From Panopea generosa (taxonomy: Eukaryota; Mollusca; Bivalvia; Adapedonta; Hiatellidae): a stretch of DNA of 64,000 nucleotides. The position numbers and the translations under genes were made by a program. Under the pieces are notes generated by a model. That model was not told where the DNA came from. It searched no databases and worked only from the letters and a program-made list of their open reading frames with translations. Below, in pieces: positions 14,640 through 29,389 of the stretch. Position 1 is the stretch's first letter. The number at the start of each line of letters is the position of its first letter. The DNA lies in contig CM055901.1 of the NCBI GenBank assembly GCA_029582155.1, positions 42,495,616-42,559,615 on the forward strand, written 5' to 3'.

Positions 14640-17600
14640 AAATATACACTTAATATCACATAACACTCGACGTGACTTACACGTAATATCACATAACAAT
14701 CGAAGTGCCTTACACTTAATATCACATAACACTTGACGTGACTTACACTTAATATCACTTAAAAATCGGTGTGACTTACATTTGATATCACATAACAATC
14801 GATACGACTTACATTTAATATCACATAACACTTTACGTGACTTACACTTAATATTACATAACAATCGGTGTGACTGACACTTAATATCACATAACACTCG
14901 AATGACTTACACCTAAAATCACATAACAATCGACGTGACTTACACTTATTATCACATAACAATCGATGTGACTTACATTTAATATCATATAACACTCGAT
15001 GTGACTAATATTTCATAACAATCGATATGACTTACACTTAATATCACATAACAATCGATATTACTTACACTTAATACAACTAAACAATCGATATGACTTA
15101 CTCTTAATATCACATAACAATTGATGTTACTTACACCTAATTTCAACTAATAATCGATATGACTTACACTTAATATCACTAAACAATCGATATGACTAAC
15201 ACTTTATATCACATAACACTCAACGTGACTTACACTTTATATCATTTAACAATCGGTGTGACTTACATTTGTTATCATGTAACAATCGATGTGAATTACA
15301 CTTAATATCACATAACAATCGATATGACTTACACTTAATATCATATAATTATCGATGTGACATACACTTAATGTAACATAAAATCGACGTGATCTACACT
15401 AAATATCACATAACAATTGATATGACTTACAATTATATCACATAACAACCGGTGTGACTAACACTTAATGTCACATAACCTTCGACGTGACTTACACTTG
15501 ATATCACATACCAATCGATATAACTTACATTTAATATCACATAACAATCGGTGAGACTAACATTTAATATCACATAACACTCAAAGTGACTTACACCTAA
15601 TATCACATAACAATCGACGTGACTTACACTTATTATCACATAACAATCGATTTGACTTACATTTAATATCATATAACACTCGACGTGAGTAATATCACAT
15701 AACAATCGATATGACTTACACTTAATATCACATAACAATCGATATGACTTACACTTAATACAACTAAACAATCTATATGACTTACACCTAATATCACATA
15801 ATAATCGATGTGACTTACAATTAATTTCACTTAACAATCGACGTGACTTACACTTTATATCACATAACACTCAACGTGACTTACACTAAATATCACTTAA
15901 CAATCGGTGTGACTTACACTTCTTATCACGTAACAATCGATAAGACTTACACTTAATATTACATAACAATCGATGTGACTTACACTTCTTATCACGTAAC
16001 AATCGATATGACTTACACGCTTAATATCACATAACAATAGATATGACTTACACTAAATAAAATAAACAATCCACATGACTTACTCCTAATATCACATAAT
16101 AATTGATGTTATTTACACTTAAAATCAACTAATAACCGATATGAGTTACATTAAATATCACTTAACAATCGATGTGACTTACACTTAATATCACATAATA
16201 ATCGATGTGACTTACACTTGATATCAATTAACTATCGATATGATTTACACTTAATATCAAATAACACTCAACGTGACTTACACTTATTATCCCTTAATAC
16301 TCAATATGACTTAAACTTACACTTAATATCAAATAACACTCAACGTGACTTACACTTATTATCCCTTAATACTCAATATGACTTAAACTTAATATCACAT
16401 AACAATCGATGTGACTTGCACTTAATATCACTTAACAATCGGCGTGACTTACACTTAATGTCACATAACAATCGACGTGACTTACAATTAATATCACTTA
16501 ACTTAACAACGATATGACTTAAACTTAATATCACATAGCACTTAAGGTGACTTACACTTAATATCACTTAACAATAGGTATGACTCGATCTTAAAATCAC
16601 ATAATAATCGATGTGACTTACACTTTATATCCCATAACAATCGGTGTGACTTGCATTTAACATCACACAGCAATAGGTATGACTTACACTTAATGTCACA
16701 CACCCATCGACATGAATTACACTTAATACCACATAGCAATCGTAATGACTTACACTTAATATCACATAACAATCGGTGTGACTTATATTTACTATAACAT
16801 AACACTCGATGTGACTTACACTTAATATTACATAACAATCGACGTGACTTACACCTAATATCACATAACAATCGATTTGACTTACACTTGATATCACTTA
16901 ACACTTGATATGACGTACACTTAATATCACATAACACTCAACGTGACTAACACTTAATGTCACATTACGATCGATATGACTGACACTTTATGTCACATAA
17001 CACTCAACGTGACTTACACTTAATATCACATAACAATCGATATGACTGACACTTTATATCACATAACACTCAACGTGACTTACACTCAATATCATATAAT
17101 TATCGATGTGACATAGGCTTAATGTTACATAAAATCGACGTGATTAACACTTAATATCACGTAACAATTGATATGACTTACACTTAATATCACATAACAA
17201 TTGGTGTGACTAACACTTTATGTCACATAACAATCGACGTGATTTACACTTGATATCACATACCAATCGATATGAATTACATTTAATATCACATAACACT
17301 CGATTTGACTTACACTTAATATTACATAACAATCGGTGTGACTAACACTTAATATCACATAACACTCAAAGTGACTAACACCTTATATCACATAACAATC
17401 GACGTGACTTACACTTATTATCACATAACAATCGATTTGACTTACAGTCAATATCATATAACACTCGACGTGACTAATATCACATAACAATCGACGTGAC
17501 TTACACTTGATATCACATACCAATCGATATGACTTACATTTAATATCACATAACAATCGATGAAACTAACATTTAATATCACATAACACTCAAAGTGACT

Positions 17601-20600
17601 TACACCTAATATCACATAACAATCGACATGACTTACACTTATTATCACATAACAATCGATTTGACTTACAGTCAATATCATATAACACTCGACATGACTA
17701 ATATCACATAACAATCGATATGACTTACACTTAATATCACATAACATTCGATATGACTTACACTCAATGCAACTAAACAATCGATATGACTTACACTTAA
17801 TAGCACTTAAAGATCGTTGTGACTTACAGTTAATATCACATAATAATCGATGTGACTTACACTTAATATCACTTAACAATCGATTTGACTTACACTTTAT
17901 ATCACATAACACTAAATGTGATTTACACTTAATATCACTTAACAACCGGTGTGACTTACACTTGTTATCACGTAACAATCGATGTGACTTACACTTAATA
18001 TCACATATAACAATCGATGTGACTTACACTTGTTATCACGTAATAATCGATATGACTTACACTTTATATCACATAACAATAGATATGACTTACACTAAAT
18101 ACAAATAAACAATCGATATGACTTACCCTTAATATTACATAACAATTAATGTTACTTACACTTAATATCAACTAATAACCGATATGAGTTACATTTAATA
18201 TCACTTAACAATCGATGTGACTAACACTTAATATCAGATAACAATCGATCGATGTAACTTACACTTCATATCACATAATAATCGATTTGACTTACACTTG
18301 ATATCACATAACAATCGACATGACTTACACTTATTATCACATAACAATCGATTTGACTTACAGTCAATATCATATAACATTCAACATGACTAATATCACA
18401 TAACAATCGATATGACTTACACTTAATATCACATAACATTCGATATGACTTACACTTAATGCAACTAAACAATCGATATGACTTACACTTTATATCACTT
18501 AAAAATCGGTGTGACTTACAGTTAATATCACATAATAATCGATGTGACTTACACTTAATATCACTTAACAATCGATTTGACTTACACTTTATATCACATA
18601 ACACTAAATGTGATTTACACTTAATATCACTTAACAACCGGTGTGACTTACACTTGTTATCACGTAACAATCGATGTGACTTACACTTAATATCACATAT
18701 AACAATCGATTTGACTTACACTTGTTATCACGTAATAATCGATATGACTTACACTTTATATCACATAACAATAGATATGACTTACACTAAATACAAATAA
18801 ACAATCGATATGACTTACCCTTAATATTACATAACAATTAATGTTACTTACACTTAATATCAACTAATAACCGATATGAGTTACATTTAATATCACTTAA
18901 CAATCGATGTGACTAACACTTAATATCAGATAACAATCGATCGATGTAACTTATACTTCATATCACATAATAATCGATTTGACTTACACTTGATATCACT
19001 TAACTATCGATATGATTTACAATTAATATCACAGAACACTCAACGTGACTTACACTTAATTTCCCTTAATAATCAATATGACTTACACTTAAAATTACAT
19101 AACAATCGATGTGACTTACACTTTAAATCACATAACAATCGACATGAATTACACTTAATACCACTTATACATGTAACAATCGGTGTGACTTACACTTAAT
19201 GTCACATAACAATCGACGTTACTTACAATTAATATCTCTTAACAATCGATATGACTTACACTTAATATCACATAGCACTCAATGTGACTTACAATATCAC
19301 TTACATCGATATGACTTGACCTTAAAATCACATAACAATCGATGTGACTTACACTTTATATCACATAACAATCGGTGTAACTAACACTAGATATATCTTA
19401 ACCATTGGTGTGACTTACAGTCAACATCACATAACAATCGATATGAATTACATTTAATATCACACAGCATTCGGTGTGACTAATACTTAATGTCACATAA
19501 TAATCGACGTGACTTACACTGAATACCACATAACAATCGTAATAACTTACACTTAATATCACATAACAATCGGTGTGATTTATATTTAATATAACATAAC
19601 ACTCGATGTGACTTACACTTAATATTACATAACAATCGGTGTGACTAACACTTAATATCACATAACACTCGACGTGACTTACACCTAATATCACATAACA
19701 ATCGACGTGACTTACACTTATTATCACGTAACAATCGATGTGATTTACACTTAATATCACATAACAATCGATATGACATACTCTTAATATCACATAACAA
19801 TCGATATGGTTTACAATCGATATGACTTAATCTTTATATCACATAACAATCGATATGACTTACACTTAATATCACATAACAATCGATATGACTTCTACTA
19901 AATATCACATATAAATCGATATGACTTACACTTAATACAACTAAACAATCGATATGACTTACTCTTATTATCACATAACAATTGATGTTACTGACACTTA
20001 ATATCACTTTACAATCGATATGACTAACACTTAATATCACATAACAATCTATGTGACTTACACTTTATATCACATAATAATCGATGTGACTAACACTTGA
20101 TATCACTTAACTATCGATATGGTTTACACTTAATATCACAGAACACTTAACGTGACTTACACTTAATAACCCTTAATAATCGGTGTGACTAACACTTGAT
20201 ATCTCTTAACTATTGGAGTGACTTACAGTTAATATCACATAACGATCGATATGACTTACATTTAATATCACACAAGCAATCGGTGTGACTAACACTTAAT
20301 GTCACATAACAATCGACGTGATTTACACTTAATATCACATAACAATCGTTATGATTTACACTTAATATCACATAACAATCGGTGTGACTTACATTAAATA
20401 TCACATAACACTCGATGTGACTTACACTTGATAATACATAACAATCGGTGTGACTAACACTTAATATCACATAACTGTAAACGTGACTTACACCTAATAT
20501 CACATAACAATCGACGTGACTTACACTTATCATCACGTAACAATCGATGTGACTTACACTTTATATCATATAACATTCGACGTGACTTCCTCATAATATC

Positions 20601-21146
20601 ACGTAACAATCGATATGGCTTACATTCGATATGACTTACGTTTTATACCACATAACTATCGATATTGCTTACAATCGATATGACTTACTCTTTTGCGACA
20701 TAACAATCGATATGACTAACACTTAATATCACATAACAATCGATATGACTTACACTTAATATTACATAACAATCGATATGACTTATATTTAATATCACAT
20801 TAAAATCGATATGACTTACACTTAATACAACTAAACAATCGATATGACTTACACTTAATATCACAAAACATTCGACATAACTTACACTTAATATCATATC
20901 AAAATCGATGTGACTTACAATTAATATCATATAGCACTCAGATGTGACTTACACATAATATCACATAACAATCGGTGTGATTAACACTTAATATCACATA
21001 ACAATCGGTGTGTCTAACACTTAATATCACATAACAATCGATGTTATTTACATTTAATATTACATAACAATCGACGTTTATTACATTAATCGATGTGATT
21101 TACACTAAATGTCACATGACAAACGATGTGACTTACATTTAATATC
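14640..21146. repeat. 33-bp satellite/minisatellite, main block
   Basis: The unit is about acttacacttaatatcacat followed by aacaatcgatatg (33 bp), repeated for 6.5 kb with point variants and occasional shortened or lengthened units. ATCGAT recurs in many units. Because 33 is a multiple of three, long open frames appear on both strands (for example MLCDIKCKSHRL-type and HLISLNNRCDL-type peptides). They have no gene support. Larger duplications are superimposed: about 17609-18300 is repeated at about 18300-18990 with a 692-bp offset, and a 72-bp duplication lies at about 16250/16322. Confidence 0.97.
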
Positions 21147-21409
21147 GGGTCCTCCGTGGCCGCGTGGTCTAAAGCGCCGTCTCAAGATCACTTACCTCTC
21201 ACCGCTAAGGTCGTAGGTTCGAGTCCCGATCGCTCCAAAAACTTTCTGTGAGGAAGTTTCCATTTACTTGCGGAAGGACGGTGGTTCTACTCAGTCTGAC
21301 TCCGTCTGAGGTCTTCCACCACCAGTAAAACTTGTTCTGCCATATATAACATGAAATGTGTTGAACATGCGTTAAACCAAAATACCCCCCCCCCCCCACA
21401 CACACACAC
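21147..21409 (+). mobile_element. tRNA-derived SINE, family S1, inserted in the 33-bp array
   Basis: The head has an A-box tggccgcgtggt and an intact B-box ggttcgagtcc (about 21215-21225), about 50 bp apart, as in tRNA genes with a long variable arm. The body contains cttgcggaaggacggtggtt and ctactcag. The end is a C-run and (CA)n at 21385-21409. Satellite sequence breaks off at ttaatatc on the left and resumes with ttaatacc on the right, consistent with insertion and a short target-site duplication. This copy is better preserved than the one at 11764. Confidence 0.85.
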
Positions 21410-22660
21410 TTAATACCACATAACAATCGGTGTAACTGTCACTTAATATCAAATAACAATCGATGTGAATTACACTTAATATCACATAACAATCGATGGA
21501 CTTACACTTAATATCACATTATTATCGATGTGATTTACACTTAATATCACATTATTATCGATGTGATTTACACTTAATATCACATTATTATTGATGTGAT
21601 TTACACTTAATATCACATAATTATCGATATGATTTACATTTAATATTCCATAACAATCGGTGTGAGCTACAATTAACATCACAACAACCGATGTTACTTA
21701 CACTTAATAGTCTATAACAATCGATTTGACTTACACTTAATATCCCATAACAATCGATGTGACTGTAAACTTAATATAATATAACAACCGATGTGACTTA
21801 CACTTAATATAACATATCAACCGATGTGACTTACACATATGACCCTCGATGTGACTAACAATTATAATCACATAACAATCGGTGTGATCTACACTTATTA
21901 TCTCATAACAACAGATGTAACTTTCACCTAATATCACATGACAATCGATGAGACTTACACTTAACATCACATTACAATCGGTGTGGCTTGCACTTATTAT
22001 CACATCACATTTGGTGTGGCTTTCATTTAACATCACATAACAACCGATGTGACTTACACTTAATATCATATAACACCCAATGTGACGCATATTTAACATC
22101 ACATAACAACCCATGTGACTTACACTTAATAGCACATAACAGTCGTTGTGGTTTGCACTTAAATTACACATAACAATCGACGTAACTTGCACTTAATATC
22201 ACATAACAATTGTTATGGCTTACATCTAACATCACATAAAAACCGATGTGACTTACACTTAATATAACTATCACTCATAATAACACTTTATACCACATTA
22301 CAACCGATGTGACGTACAATAAATTTCACATATTAACCGATGTGATTTAATATTTATAACACATAAAACTCAATGTGATAAACACTTAATATTCCATAAC
22401 AATCGATGTGACTTACACTTAATTTCACATAACAATGGTGTAACTTACACTAAATATCACATAACACTCGATGTGACTTACACTTAATATCAAATAACAA
22501 TCGATGTGACTTACATTTAATATCACATAACAATCTATCTTACTTACACTAAATGCCACATAGCAATCGATGATACAAATGATACTTATACAAAATACAA
22601 CAAAATAAAAATTGTCTGACTTAACACATGACAAGACTTAGACTTAATATCACGCAATCC
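21410..22660. repeat. 33-bp satellite, continuation beyond the SINE
   Basis: Same unit as the block before 21147, more diverged toward the right edge, with variants such as tatcacattattatcgatgtg (four near-identical units at about 21500-21620). It fades out near 22650. Confidence 0.95.
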
Positions 22661-23099
22661 TCTTACATTAAGATTTAATTTAATTGTCGGTACTACATGT
22701 ATATATGAGTTTTTTCATGGTTCCTTAATAACTTCCCCGTTCATAAGGACCCTCGTATGGAATCAGGCTTCTTACCAAATATCACACAACAAGCCATTTG
22801 CAGGAGTTTATCTACTAACAACTTGTCACATAAAGGACAAAAAGGAGTGGGCATATTGTAGGTTTGGTAGGTAATGAGGCTGAGTGAGATAATTTGGTTT
22901 GTGGAAAATGTTTTAAACGTTTTTTTTGTAATTTGAGCTTTTTCTCACAACTTTTATAGGGCGTCTGTTACTTGTGCTGGTTTTTGAATATTAAAACGGA
23001 GATTACGTTTGTATTTTTTTTTATTTTATCGTTAGAGTAATTAAGATCTGAAGCATGTTTTTTGTTTGTTTGTTTTTTTAATGAGGTTTAACAACATAT
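22661..23099. other. No gene recognised
   Basis: T-rich sequence, nothing supported. Confidence 0.5.
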
Positions 23100-23345
23100 T
23101 CAATACATGAACAAGAACTCAGAATGGATCTAAGTAGCATCACCGTCCTGTCACAAGTAACTGGCAAACTGTCTTAAATAAAGTGTCAGGAACGAGCGGG
23201 GCTCGAACCAACGACGTCAGTGATGAGAGCAAGTAGTTATTAAATGACAGGTCCGTAGACAACTCAAATACAGAGGATCCCGTTGAGTTTATAAAAAAGC
23301 TTTCAATCCAGTACATTGGTTTATGAGATAGACATTTAGTTGACT
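23100..23345 (-). mobile_element. Probable tRNA-derived SINE fragment
   Basis: On the minus strand, gtcgttggttcgagccccgc (about 23196-23215) is a near-perfect pol III B-box. The rest is a unique body running toward gccagttacttgtgacagga. I see no clear second copy in the window, so both limits are approximate. Confidence 0.5.
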
Positions 23346-23372
23346 TCATAAGGAGTTCAAATAATCATAAAC

Positions 23373-23597
23373 CACATGGCACTATATACGAATATAGTAC
23401 GCATGGCACTATACACGAATATAGGCATTATACACGAATATAGTAACACATTGCACTATACACGAATATAGTAACACATGGCACTATACACGAATATAGG
23501 CATTATACACGAATACAGTAACACATGGCACTATACACGAATATAGTAACACATGGCACTATACACGAATATAGGCATTATACACGAATATAGTAAG
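23373..23597. repeat. Minisatellite with 28-bp and shorter (about 18-bp) units
   Basis: Units of acatggcactatacacgaat followed by atagtaac alternate with a shorter gcattatacacgaatata form. About ten units in total. Confidence 0.93.
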
Positions 23598-26500
23598 ATG
23601 TGCGATAGAATAGTTCTGAAATATGGTTTTGTCGTTAATATCTACAAGACATAATATTTCAGTCAATTAACTACTTTTCTTTTTCTATAAATATCCTAAT
23701 ATATCGAAATATTAGTCAATAAATCATAAACAAGAAGGACGATGTTTTTCATCTGATTTGTAAAAATAAAAACAAATAAAATTCACTTAAATTAAATAAA
23801 AAACCGAATATAAAAAAAAATCCATTAGAAATGTTGCCATAGGACACGGATGTGCCACTATATGTTTAATTTAATAAAAAATAAGTCGAAAAGGGACTCC
23901 TGCAAAAGTTGAACTTTAAGCAAGTTTATATGAAAACATATTTTATTACCTCTGAACCTAGTGTTTGAATGTACAAGGGCCTATTCAATAAATATTGGCT
24001 TAATTCTCACTGTTTTATTGAATGGCCCTCGTACTTTGAATATTAAAATTCTGAATACAGCAGATGAATGAAGTGTTTTATCAAGTTTCATTTCAGTGAT
24101 TTATAATAGATTTTGATAAATTGCATCCTATATTCAGAAGTATTATTTGATTATAACATTGTCGCTTACTTAATCCATATGCAATGCTTATAATATATTT
24201 TAGGTATTCAAAGTGATTTATCTATATGTGGATCATAAGTAAAATGCGTACATTTACTTTTCAATTTGACTCATTAAAATTTCATTTTTTTTATAAGTTT
24301 ACATACGGTTACTTACAGATTAAATATGACAGAAATTCATTGAAAAGCATCAAATATGTAAACAAACAAATCACTAGATCTGTATGCTTTATAAACAGAT
24401 CAATCGTATCACTAAGAAGTGTGAATATAACAGTTGTGTAAAGTGTACGTCTACGATGTTACTGAATGAACTTTATTTGCGGAACTTTCATGACTTATGA
24501 ACTTATATGTAGTACGTGGAAGGTAAATGAACTCCGAATGGACTTCATACCACGCAATGATTTACATATACATACGGCTATATGAGTATGTACACACACA
24601 AATCTCTCATTCATAAACTAAGATTTTAGTCTGCAGTCGATAAAATGTAAGCGTAATAACGTTGTGATGACGTAACGACAATAATTGCTACATCTACGTC
24701 ACTGTCACGTTGTGCTTGTCATATTTATATATTATAATTGCCATTAAATTACACTGTTAGTTATGTGAAGTATATTTTTATTTCAGATGGTAGTACAATT
24801 CAACACTAAAACTTTCGTTGTAAAAGAGCAAATGACATAAACGTTGAGGTAACAATGATAGCTAAGACGATCTCCAATTTGTCTTTACAAACACAACAAA
24901 AGAACCCCATAAAACACCCACTCTCGCAACAAATCAAACTTACAATAACAAACAATAAGAAATTTCATAGATTCAAACAAATAGATACAAACTTAGTTGT
25001 TTCAAAATGAGCCAATATGTATGCATTGTGAAAAAAAAATCTTGTTTGGGGGGAATGTACTCTTATGCACATTAAATCATTTCAAATAAAACTTTACAGA
25101 CCGCGGCATATTTATCTGCATTTGTATTCAGGGGTACGGCAGAATAAAAGTAAATTCCAATACATACTTACATCCTGAATCTGTTTAATTATGTCTTCTG
25201 ATTACCGGCTGTACATATCTTACTATTTCCAATAATATGTCCTCGAACTGATATTGTCTGCAAACCAACTTTAATTAGAGATTTAATCCAGGCTCTCGTG
25301 TCTGTTCGAAGATACTTCATTATTCAAATTTCAATCTAAACTCTCTTTAATTGTTCCAACGAATAAACATTCACAAATTGCATAACATTTACGCTTGCAA
25401 ACTCGTATGCATATAACAGTGTGGCATATGCTACTTCAGTTGTGAATTAGGCGCGCTTGTATAACAATACTCCAACATGATACACATGAATTTTAAATAC
25501 CAAACGATAACTGCAATACTAGAATTGATTCTAAAATATGCAGACGAGACGAATACCGAATATATAAAACGCACACTTCAATTCATAGAGCAGACGACAA
25601 CATGTGTGGAAATAACGATAAAGTCACATGGATATTGTGTATTGTAGAATATAATAGTACACAGTGTACAAAATGGCAGGAATCGGCATTTCTGGAGTCG
25701 TCTGGTGACATATATTATTGTCGTTGTGCCAGAAGTATTGATCACCATAGCCATAAGCCAGCCGTTGTAAGCGCTGAGAAAGAACGGGAGTAGAGAGCAA
25801 ATCATTGTCCAACGTTAGATTACCGTTCATGTATCAGATTCATGAGTTCTTGTCTCCTGTCCATTGTTTCGTAATTGTATTACCGACGGCCAGCTGTTGC
25901 AAAGTCCAGCTGTATTTTGAATTACTTAAAAAGCTGCTATGGTGAAATCACTAAAGTATGCTTAAAACTGAATTATGCAGATATAATATAAGATACAGAA
26001 TTGGTATATTATTGGACTATACAGCGTTTTGAACTGCGATATTTGTCGTTTTGATATTTGCTGAAGAAGCGACGAGAACTATTCAGGAAGAAAAATACCT
26101 TAGACACTTTCCTGTGGGTGTTCTAAAATACAATTTCTGATAGATTAAAGAAAATGTTATTTTGTTGTATAGTTCTCTTCGTTACTGTTTTCAACTATGG
26201 TCGGGAACTGTTAGTCTTTATCACAGGTTTCTTGTACCACCACCTTCCGATTTATTAACACAAACCAAGTGGCATGCAAATTATTAATTAGAACTTTCAT
26301 GCAAAAATGTAAAAGAAACTTTGCGATTTCCAGTTTGTTTGGAACGGCAACACAAACTATGATGGAGAGGTAAAACTTCAAATATTACTATAAAAGAGCA
26401 ATAACAACAACTGGAATTTGTTGGGTTTTGTTTAATTTGATCGATCTGAAATCAAAATTAATTCGTTATTAGATATTGCAAACTATTTCAGATTTTTAGC

Positions 26501-27035
26501 GAAAATTTACGTAATCGTCAATTCTAGAAGGTAAGGTTAGATTTAATCCACATGTACAAATATATCCAAATGAGCAGGATAAAAGTTTTGAACTACTGCT
26601 TAAGTCGGTTGCTAGGGCGGTCAGATGTGTTGGTTGCTAGGGCGATCAGATGTGTTGCATCTACCACAAACCCGTCGTGAACGAACCCAATACAGCTAAA
26701 TATGCTTTGTTTTTGTCTTTTATTTCTCTTTCGCTGTTTACGCTTTGTGCGTCTAAAGGATTCATTTTATCAGTAATTGTAAACAAATCTTTAGAAATAA
26801 CATAATATATCAATTAATTTCCTGAATAATATTGATCAAAACATCCCAATAGCTTGAAAAATACAATTGTATTACGAATCACAGGAACAACTAAACAAAT
26901 TAGTTGCAATTTGATCATTTAAGTTAATATGCTAGCCTGATAAACCATTTAAGTTAATATGCTAGCCTGATAAACCATTTCAGAGGCCGTGCATTAGACA
27001 ACATATGTTCAAACAATTAAGCAGGGCAATAGTGT
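23598..27035. other. No gene recognised; two local duplications
   Basis: About 3.4 kb without a supported gene. Small direct duplications: ggttgctagggcggtcagat at about 26610 and 26632, and accatttaagttaatatgct at about 26914-26973 (30-bp step). Open frames near 25.6-25.8 kb on both strands have no domain or repeat support. Confidence 0.5.
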
Positions 27036-27039
27036 AATA

Positions 27040-27180
27040 AATAGACTGTGGCCATTCACGTCATTGCTTGCGAGTTTGATCTCCAGCTTGACCCGATGTC
27101 ACACAAAATGTTTTACCCAGCAAATGGACTGGAGAGTGGTTCAAGTAAGCTTTGACTTTTCTTGGCAGTCAAGCAAAATA
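27040..27180 (+). mobile_element. Probable tRNA-derived SINE fragment
   Basis: ttgcgagtttgatctccagc (about 27067-27086) resembles a degenerate B-box. A body follows with cagcaaatggactggagagt and ggttcaagtaagc. Weakly supported; no A-box identified. Confidence 0.4.
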
Positions 27181-29385
27181 CACTAGTATAAACTAAACAT
27201 TCAAAAGATAAAATTAAGTTTAGCTTTGATACAACGCACGTATTATCATGTACACCTACAATGCGAATTATTTGGAATTTCAACAGATTAAATGTTAATC
27301 AATAGTTTTGAACTCGAAACGGTTTGAAAACTGGTTCGGAAAAAGTGAGATCACTGACCAAACTAAATAAGACCGAAATGTATGTTGAATTTGAAAATAA
27401 CATACTTGTATGCAAAGGGAAACGTTGCACGCCCCCTCCTGGAAATATTTAAAAAAATTCTGCGACCTGTTACGAACTATCTGATCTGGTAAAACTACAT
27501 TATAACGCGGATAAAAAGGGAATTTAGTACAAAATACCATTGTCTGGTAGAAATGTTTGATCAGATATTATTGCATTTTATATCGTTTTATTGCTTAAAT
27601 GTCCACTCGCGAAAAGTTGAGTGTTTTACGCAGTGTTGGATAAAACATACTTTTTAACATTGAGGATTTAGATGGAAACAAATTTGATGACATAATAATT
27701 TCTTCTTACTGTATGTTATTTCTTTTCAGCATTACGACTTAAACCGGCGCCTGGCAGTGTTATGAATATGTCCTATTTCATTATCATGGAAAGACTCGAT
27801 AAAACCAGCAATAGTCAGCCATTTTTACATTTCTTGGACACATTTTGTACTTGTAGGGTATCATTTTATCAGATATTAATGACAATTATAAAAACAGTCA
27901 TATGTGCTGCGCGGAGGCGGCGTATGGTCGCCTCGTACAGTGAACCAGTATTATTTCAGATACATTGAAACCTTGGAGTTCATTCAGTGTTTCTTGAGAA
28001 TAGGGTATTGCTTTCAAAGTCTCTGCTAGGGTTGATTGTCGTTAAAGCATATTTAATTACATCCAAGAACAGACGCAATGTAACCGACTCTTTTAATAGT
28101 TAGCAACTGCTATGCTGTGTGTGCCTCAATGTATCAGATATCAAACTTTAAGCAAATATTCAAAAGTTGCGGGTTTGGTGATTACCTACTAGCCATGATA
28201 AAGACCCTACCCAAAATCTGCTAATATACTCTGTTTTAAAAAGAATCGTTAGATAATTTTAGAAAACATTATATTTTTTTAATCAGCTAGAAAAGAGTAA
28301 TATTTAAAGATTTCATATACGGCAGGCCAAATGTTGCTAAATTGCATTTGTATATACCTATGTTGTTGAATTCATGTATATATATTGTTTATTTTCATTT
28401 ATGTGTTCATGTATTTCATACATATGATGTCTATCAATTTGTTTATAATTCCAATATACATGTTGTTGAATTATATTTATAGGTTGTTAACTGTTCGTGA
28501 TCAATTAGAATTATGGGATATGACCAAAAGGATTACGTCAAGTGCTGTTTACGGACACCATATTTGACATATTGCAAACAAGTTTTTTTTGTAACACGTT
28601 TTATTTGGTTTTGTTGACTAAGGGACAATAACGGCACCACAAAGAAAGAACACACACAAAAAGCAATAATGTAATATTTCTGTTCCTGATTGTATACAAT
28701 CAACAACATAATTATGAATTAAACAATATAAATGTATAAAAACATATTACAACGTTATTTGACCTATTAAAGTCCTTTTATCTGTCTAGATATTAAAGTC
28801 ACATCACTCAATGGTGTCATTATCAATCATTAGAAATAACCAAGCACAACAATCGCGATCTGGCCATATCTATAAGTATATTCATTTGTTAAACTTCTTC
28901 TTTCCGTCTCTCTTAAGGCAATAAAATAATAACTGCGGAGACATTCTACTGCACATTTTGCTATTTTCTACTGAGGTAGGTCCGATTTTCTTCTTCAATA
29001 TTTTGTCAGATTTAAGAAATTAATAAAGTTGATAATTATTTGTTTAATACAATTCAACATTTATAGTTATGCTAATGATATATCAATTGTCATGCAATTA
29101 TAAAAAATATAACTGAAAGTTAAATATTTACTCTAAGTTTGAAGTGAAAATATATAAATACATAGTTCGAAATGAAATTCAATATTGTATTGTTGAAATA
29201 TTGAAGCTATAATGATGAAGTCTAACGTGTTGTATTGAAATTGTGTTGAATACACGATTATCACCAACACAACCATAACCACAGATCTGCTCATAGGGTA
29301 CCATACTGCTAGTAAGTAAGTAAATATGTTATTATAATGACATGTGCATGGCATACATGACAAAGAAACATGATACAAAAAAAAA
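27181..29385. other. No gene recognised
   Basis: AT-rich. Open frames at 27295-27540 (minus) and 27762-27968 (plus) have no recognisable domain. Confidence 0.5.
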
Positions 29386-29389
29386 GATA

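Noticed and set aside
14567-20930. Numerous Cys/Ser-rich repeat open frames resembling a secreted repeat protein
   Set aside because: All come from the 33-bp satellite, in both orientations and several frames, without splice or start context.
21147-21235. Stand-alone tRNA gene
   Set aside because: A- and B-boxes are good, but the head continues into a SINE body shared with 11764-11976; no clean acceptor stem or terminator.
14640-22660. Possible CRISPR array because of regular 33-bp repeats
   Set aside because: Units abut directly with no unique spacers, no cas genes are present, and the context is an animal genome.
25578-25830. Overlapping 63-75 codon open frames on both strands
   Set aside because: No domain, no conservation cue, no splice context; expected by chance in this length of sequence.
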